DNA from: Lachnospiraceae bacterium
GTDB lineage: Bacteria > Bacillota > Clostridia > Lachnospirales > Lachnospiraceae
Reading direction: 5' to 3'
Length of the DNA: 64,000 nt
NCBI GenBank assembly: GCA_021201095.1
Contig: JAJQFO010000223.1
Coordinates: forward strand, 1-64,000
In this document: one piece after another, positions 60,299 through 64,000 of the stretch
Layout: the number at the start of each line of letters is the position of its first letter
How positions within the stretch are numbered: the stretch's first letter is position 1
Program-made: the position numbers and the translations under genes
The notes under the pieces: model-generated
The model's input: only the letters and a program-made list of their open reading frames with translations
Told to the model about the DNA's origin: nothing
Databases searched by the model: none

Positions 60299-62100
60299 AT
60301 GATAGATAATGATATGAAAAAGAAACTCCCGATCGGGATTGACGATTTTTGCAAGATCCAGACAGAAGGATTCTATTATGTTGATAAGACAGCAATGATT
60401 CGAGATTTATTGAATGCGTGGGGGAAGTAAATCTTTTTACGCGCCCACGGCGTTTTGGGAAATCCTTGAATATGAGTATGCTGAAAGCGTTCCTGGAAAT
60501 CGGATGCGATAAGTCCTTATTTGAAGGTCTTGAAATTTATAATGAGACACAGCTTTGCGAAAAATACATGGGGCTGTTTCCCGTGATTTCCATTAGCTTA
60601 AAAACCGTCCATGGAAGTAATTATGAATTTGCCAAAAATGAACTTTGTACCGTTATTGCAAATGAAGCTTTAAGATTTCGTTTCCTTCTTGACAGCGATA
60701 AACTTTACGAGGAAGATAAAAGCCTATACCGTCAGCTTATTCATGTTGATAAGTCTTTAAAGAGTGCTTTTGCTATGTCTGATACTGCAATCACCAACAG
60801 TTTGAATACACTATCCAGACTTCTGGAGAAATATTACGAGCGTAAAGTGATTATCCTGATTGATGAGTACGATGTGCCTCTGGCAAAAGCAAATGAGCGC
60901 AACTATTATGATGAGATGATTGTCCTGATCCGGAATATGCTGGATGCTGCGATAAAGTCAAACCAGAGTCTGTACTTTGCGGTCATGACCGGTTGCCTGA
61001 GAGTTTCAAAGGAAAGCATTTTTACTGGTTTGAATAATCCGAAGGTGTATTCCCTTCTGGATGCAGAATGTGATGAATACTTTGGGTTTACCGATGCTGA
61101 AGTTCGCCATATGTTGGATTATTATGGACTTTCCGGGTATTACGATACCACGAAAGAATGGTATGATGGATATAGAATTGCCAATGCTTACGTTTATAAC
61201 CCCTGGGATGTCATCAACTGGTGTAATCAGCTCAATACCAATCCGGATAAAAGTCCAAAGAGTTATTGGAAAAATTCGAGTGGCAATGAAGAAGTGAAAA
61301 GGTTCATCCGGCGGATGGGCAACGGCGTGACAAAAGCCCAGATTGAACGCCTCGTTTCAGGTGAAACTGTCCAGAAAGCAATAGAGGAACAGCTGACTTA
61401 TAACACCATGTATGACAACGTTGAAAATATGTGGAGCCTGCTGTTTGCAACCGGTTACCTGACTCCGAGCGAAATGCCGGATGGCAATCTGGCCCGCCTG
61501 AAAATCCCGAATAACGAGGTTCGCGATATTTTCAGCGAGTTCATTCTGGAATTGTTTGAAGAGAAAGTTGCAGAAGATGGCACTCTGGTGACAGAGTTCT
61601 GCAGCGCACTGAAAAATGGCGATACTGCCGATGTCGAGCGTGTCTTTACGAAGGGGATGAGAAAGACAATCAGTATCCGCGACACAGCAGAGCCGCCCCG
61701 CACGAAGTGCATTGGAATGGGCGGCTCGTCCTGCCGCCGAGCGGAGCGAGGGGGCGTTTCCCGTGTAAGAAAAGAGTTTAAGGAAAACTTCTATCATGGC
61801 CTGATTCTTGGAATCATGTTTTTTAAGAGTGATTGGGGCGTAACCTCAAACAGAGAGTCCGGGGATGGTTACTATGATCTCCAGATTGAAATCGAAGAGG
61901 ATGAAATCGGCATTGTCATCGAAGTGAAATATGCAGAAGGCGGGAATCTTGATGCGGCATGCGCAGAAGCTCTGGACCAGATCAATAAGAACAATTACAC
62001 CGCCGAATTAATAGAAGATGATATGCACAAAATCCTCAAGTATGGTATTGCCTGCTACAAAAAGCAGTGCAAGGTTGTATTAGAGCGTGAAACTTATTGA
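60299..62100 (+). pseudogene. AAA-ATPase-like / PD-(D/E)XK (DUF1703-type) gene with an N-terminal frameshift
   Basis: 'MIDNDMKKKLPIGIDDFCKIQTEGFYYVDKTAMIRDLLNAWGK*' (60299 on) resumes in another frame as 'GEVNLFTRPRRFGKSLNMSMLKAFLEIG...'; junction at a 5-G run (60420-60424). Confidence 0.88.
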
Positions 62101-62231
62101 ATCTCTGCAAATATAGTGCAGACTGGCTAAGATTGACATAGTTTTTCAATCGCCGGGCGTACCAGGACCACATTGGTGTCAGGAACCATTACAGACGTGG
62201 CACAGGCTCATGATAAATGGAGATCTCTATT

Positions 62232-64000
62232 ATGTCAACATCAATGGAAGTCATCACAGCGATCAAATTTGACGAAAGCTTCAAAAATATGCTCAGGGAT
62301 TATTATACATACGGCTTTAAGTGCCTGAGCGATTACGGAGCTCAAAGTCAAACCCGTTACAAGGACTGGCAGCGTCTGAACAGTATCCTGTCCGGAAATT
62401 ATCTGGAGTGGTCTGACCAGCCTCAGTCGGTGCTGTATACCTGTGCAGATTCGCAGGCTATGGATCAAAATCCTTTCCATCAGGTGTACCGTTTTGCCCA
62501 GATCAAACATTCTGATTATTTTCTCCATACTATGGCTGCGCTAAGCCCGCTGTTCCGTCTCCGGGAGCATATTGAAGAAGCAGGTATTGACGAAAACGTG
62601 CGGTATGATCTGGAAGACTCTCTGGAGAAAAGCGGAAGCCTCCTGACCTCCCAGCTCAATTATTTTTACATAAGAGATACGGCTTCCATAAAGGCTTCCA
62701 CTAAAACTTCTGCTAAAACTTCTGCTAAAGCTCCCGCTAAAAACAAAGGGAAATCCATAGATCAAAATAAGACTTCAAACAACCGTCTGCACGATTTAGC
62801 CAAAATCGGCATTGTAAAATGCGAGCAAAGCCATAGTACAGATGGCAGCAGTGGTTATTCGCACTGGTACCTGCCCGGCCTTACCTTAAACAGGCTTCTG
62901 GAGCATGGCAGTGCTGCGGATGATCAGAGTCCTGATTTTCGTCTGCGTTTTCAGACAGCCCTTGATTTTTTCTCCAGATATTATGTTCTGGGCGAGGCCG
63001 GACTCTTCCTTTCAGACCGGATGAGCCCTGAAAACTCCAATCATTCTGCTTCCAGGCGCAATCCAGGCGATACTCACGAATCAGGTGTCGTCAATGGAGC
63101 CGGTGCTGTTCGTGAGAGAAGTGCCGCCTGCGAGTCTGGCACGAGGCAAAAACCAGGCAGCATCTATAAGTCAGATGCGGTTCACGAGTCCAGTGCGATT
63201 CATTTCAAGCACGAATATTTCATGCAGTCTTTAAACGATTTTAACCTGCTGGATCTCCTCGACGCCATGGAGAAAGGCAACTGGTGCCGTATCCGCTACC
63301 GACATGGTACGCTGGGCGTGGATACAGAGATTTTGTGCTGGCCTCTGGAAATACGGATCGGTACAGCAAATGGACGCGAAACTCTTTTGTACTATGAGCC
63401 TTTCCGGCGGAGCTGCTCTGGTCTGCGCATTGAATTTATAGATTCTGTCAGCTGCTACAGCCATAAAAAAATCCAGAGCATTCTGTGGCATTCCGATTAT
63501 AAAATCAGCCGGGAACAGCTCCATGCAGATATCGAAAACGCAAAAAACCTGCTCAAATATCCCTGGGGTATCAGCGTATCGACTCCGCAAAAAGGCAACG
63601 TGACAGGTGCGCCTTTGCTGCATGACTTCCGGATGCGCATTAAAATCAATCCTTCCACCGAACATTATGTAATCGACCGCATCTGCAGGGAAAGCCGCAC
63701 TGGTTCTGTCCATGCCTCGGAGGATGGCAGCGTGTATGAGTTTAAAATCCGGGTGTCTGATCTTAACGAGATGAAGCCCTGGATCCGGAGTTATTATTCT
63801 CATGTCCTTTCCTGCGAAGGGATGGAAGCCATCCACTTTTCATTACAGGATGATGTGGAAAAATTTTCAGAATTTTTTCATGCCCAATCCCACGCAAAGG
63901 CAGCAGAAGCCGCCAATACACAGGCAAAGCCCTGGGATATCCCGGTTTCCATTCTTCGTGAGTTAGATAAAATCAAAAAAGAGCAGGCAAAGGCAACAGC
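62232..64000 (+). CDS. WYL-domain protein, 3' end beyond window
   Basis: Open frame from ATG 62232 (MSTSMEVITAIKFDESFKNMLRDYY) through 64000 with no stop seen; 'DLLDAMEKGNWCRIRYRH...LCWPLEIRIGTANGRETLLYYEPFRRSCSGLRIEFIDSVSCY' WYL-like core. Absent from the ORF track because it is open-ended. Confidence 0.75.
   Translation, partial: MSTSMEVITAIKFDESFKNMLRDYYTYGFKCLSDYGAQSQTRYKDWQRLNSILSGNYLEWSDQPQSVLYTCADSQAMDQNPFHQVYRFAQIKHSDYFLHTMAALSPLFRLREHIEEAGIDENVRYDLEDSLEKSGSLLTSQLNYFYIRDTASIKASTKTSAKTSAKAPAKNKGKSIDQNKTSNNRLHDLAKIGIVKCEQSHSTDGSSGYSHWYLPGLTLNRLLEHGSAADDQSPDFRLRFQTALDFFSRYYVLGEAGLFLSDRMSPENSNHSASRRNPGDTHESGVVNGAGAVRERSAACESGTRQKPGSIYKSDAVHESSAIHFKHEYFMQSLNDFNLLDLLDAMEKGNWCRIRYRHGTLGVDTEILCWPLEIRIGTANGRETLLYYEPFRRSCSGLRIEFIDSVSCYSHKKIQSILWHSDYKISREQLHADIENAKNLLKYPWGISVSTPQKGNVTGAPLLHDFRMRIKINPSTEHYVIDRICRESRTGSVHASEDGSVYEFKIRVSDLNEMKPWIRSYYSHVLSCEGMEAIHFSLQDDVEKFSEFFHAQSHAKAAEAANTQAKPWDIPVSILRELDKIKKEQAKAT

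Noticed and set aside
52380-64000. Search by eye for the second att copy of the tRNA-Pro 3' end
   Set aside because: No convincing duplicate of GGTTCAAATCCTGTCGCATCGA found in the window, so the island's right end is not called.

Overview
This 64 kb window looks like a chromosome segment from a Gram-positive gut Firmicute, probably Lachnospiraceae (inferred from gene content and style, not from a marker search). Left to right it contains: three secreted LRR/CAP/FN3 surface-protein genes; a TPP-riboswitch-controlled thiamine operon (thiW-thiM-thiE-thiD-thiC); an Uma2 nuclease gene; ribosomal protein L25; a HicA-type toxin-antitoxin pair; two esterase genes with an ATP-grasp gene; VirD4-like and ClpP genes; a minus-strand cluster encoding a 640-aa unknown protein, a PP2C phosphatase, a giant Ser/Thr kinase-Rossmann-RyR-DUF1887 (Card1/Can2-like) protein and a small RyR protein; a FeoA-FeoB fusion; a PurF-like gene whose glutaminase nucleophile Cys is Gly; a GH2/GH43 locus with an AraC regulator; an RluA-family pseudouridine synthase; a MATE transporter; and tRNA-Pro(CGG) followed by an integrase gene with an in-frame amber stop. 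To the right of the tRNA lies a defence-like region: a 5-repeat CRISPR array with no cas1, cas2 or effector genes in the window, a CARF/TM1812-like gene, a DUF4062-STAND ATPase-TPR gene, a frameshifted AAA/PD-(D/E)XK gene and a WYL-domain gene that runs off the window. The two best candidates for undescribed systems are (1) the PP2C/kinase/RyR/Card1-like operon at about 24.9-33.2 kb and (2) the STAND ATPase/CARF-like/CRISPR unit at about 52.9-59.9 kb. A genome-style oddity is the abundance of in-frame minisatellites and palindromic elements inside otherwise conserved enzymes. Domain calls are motif recognition by eye; no database search was run.
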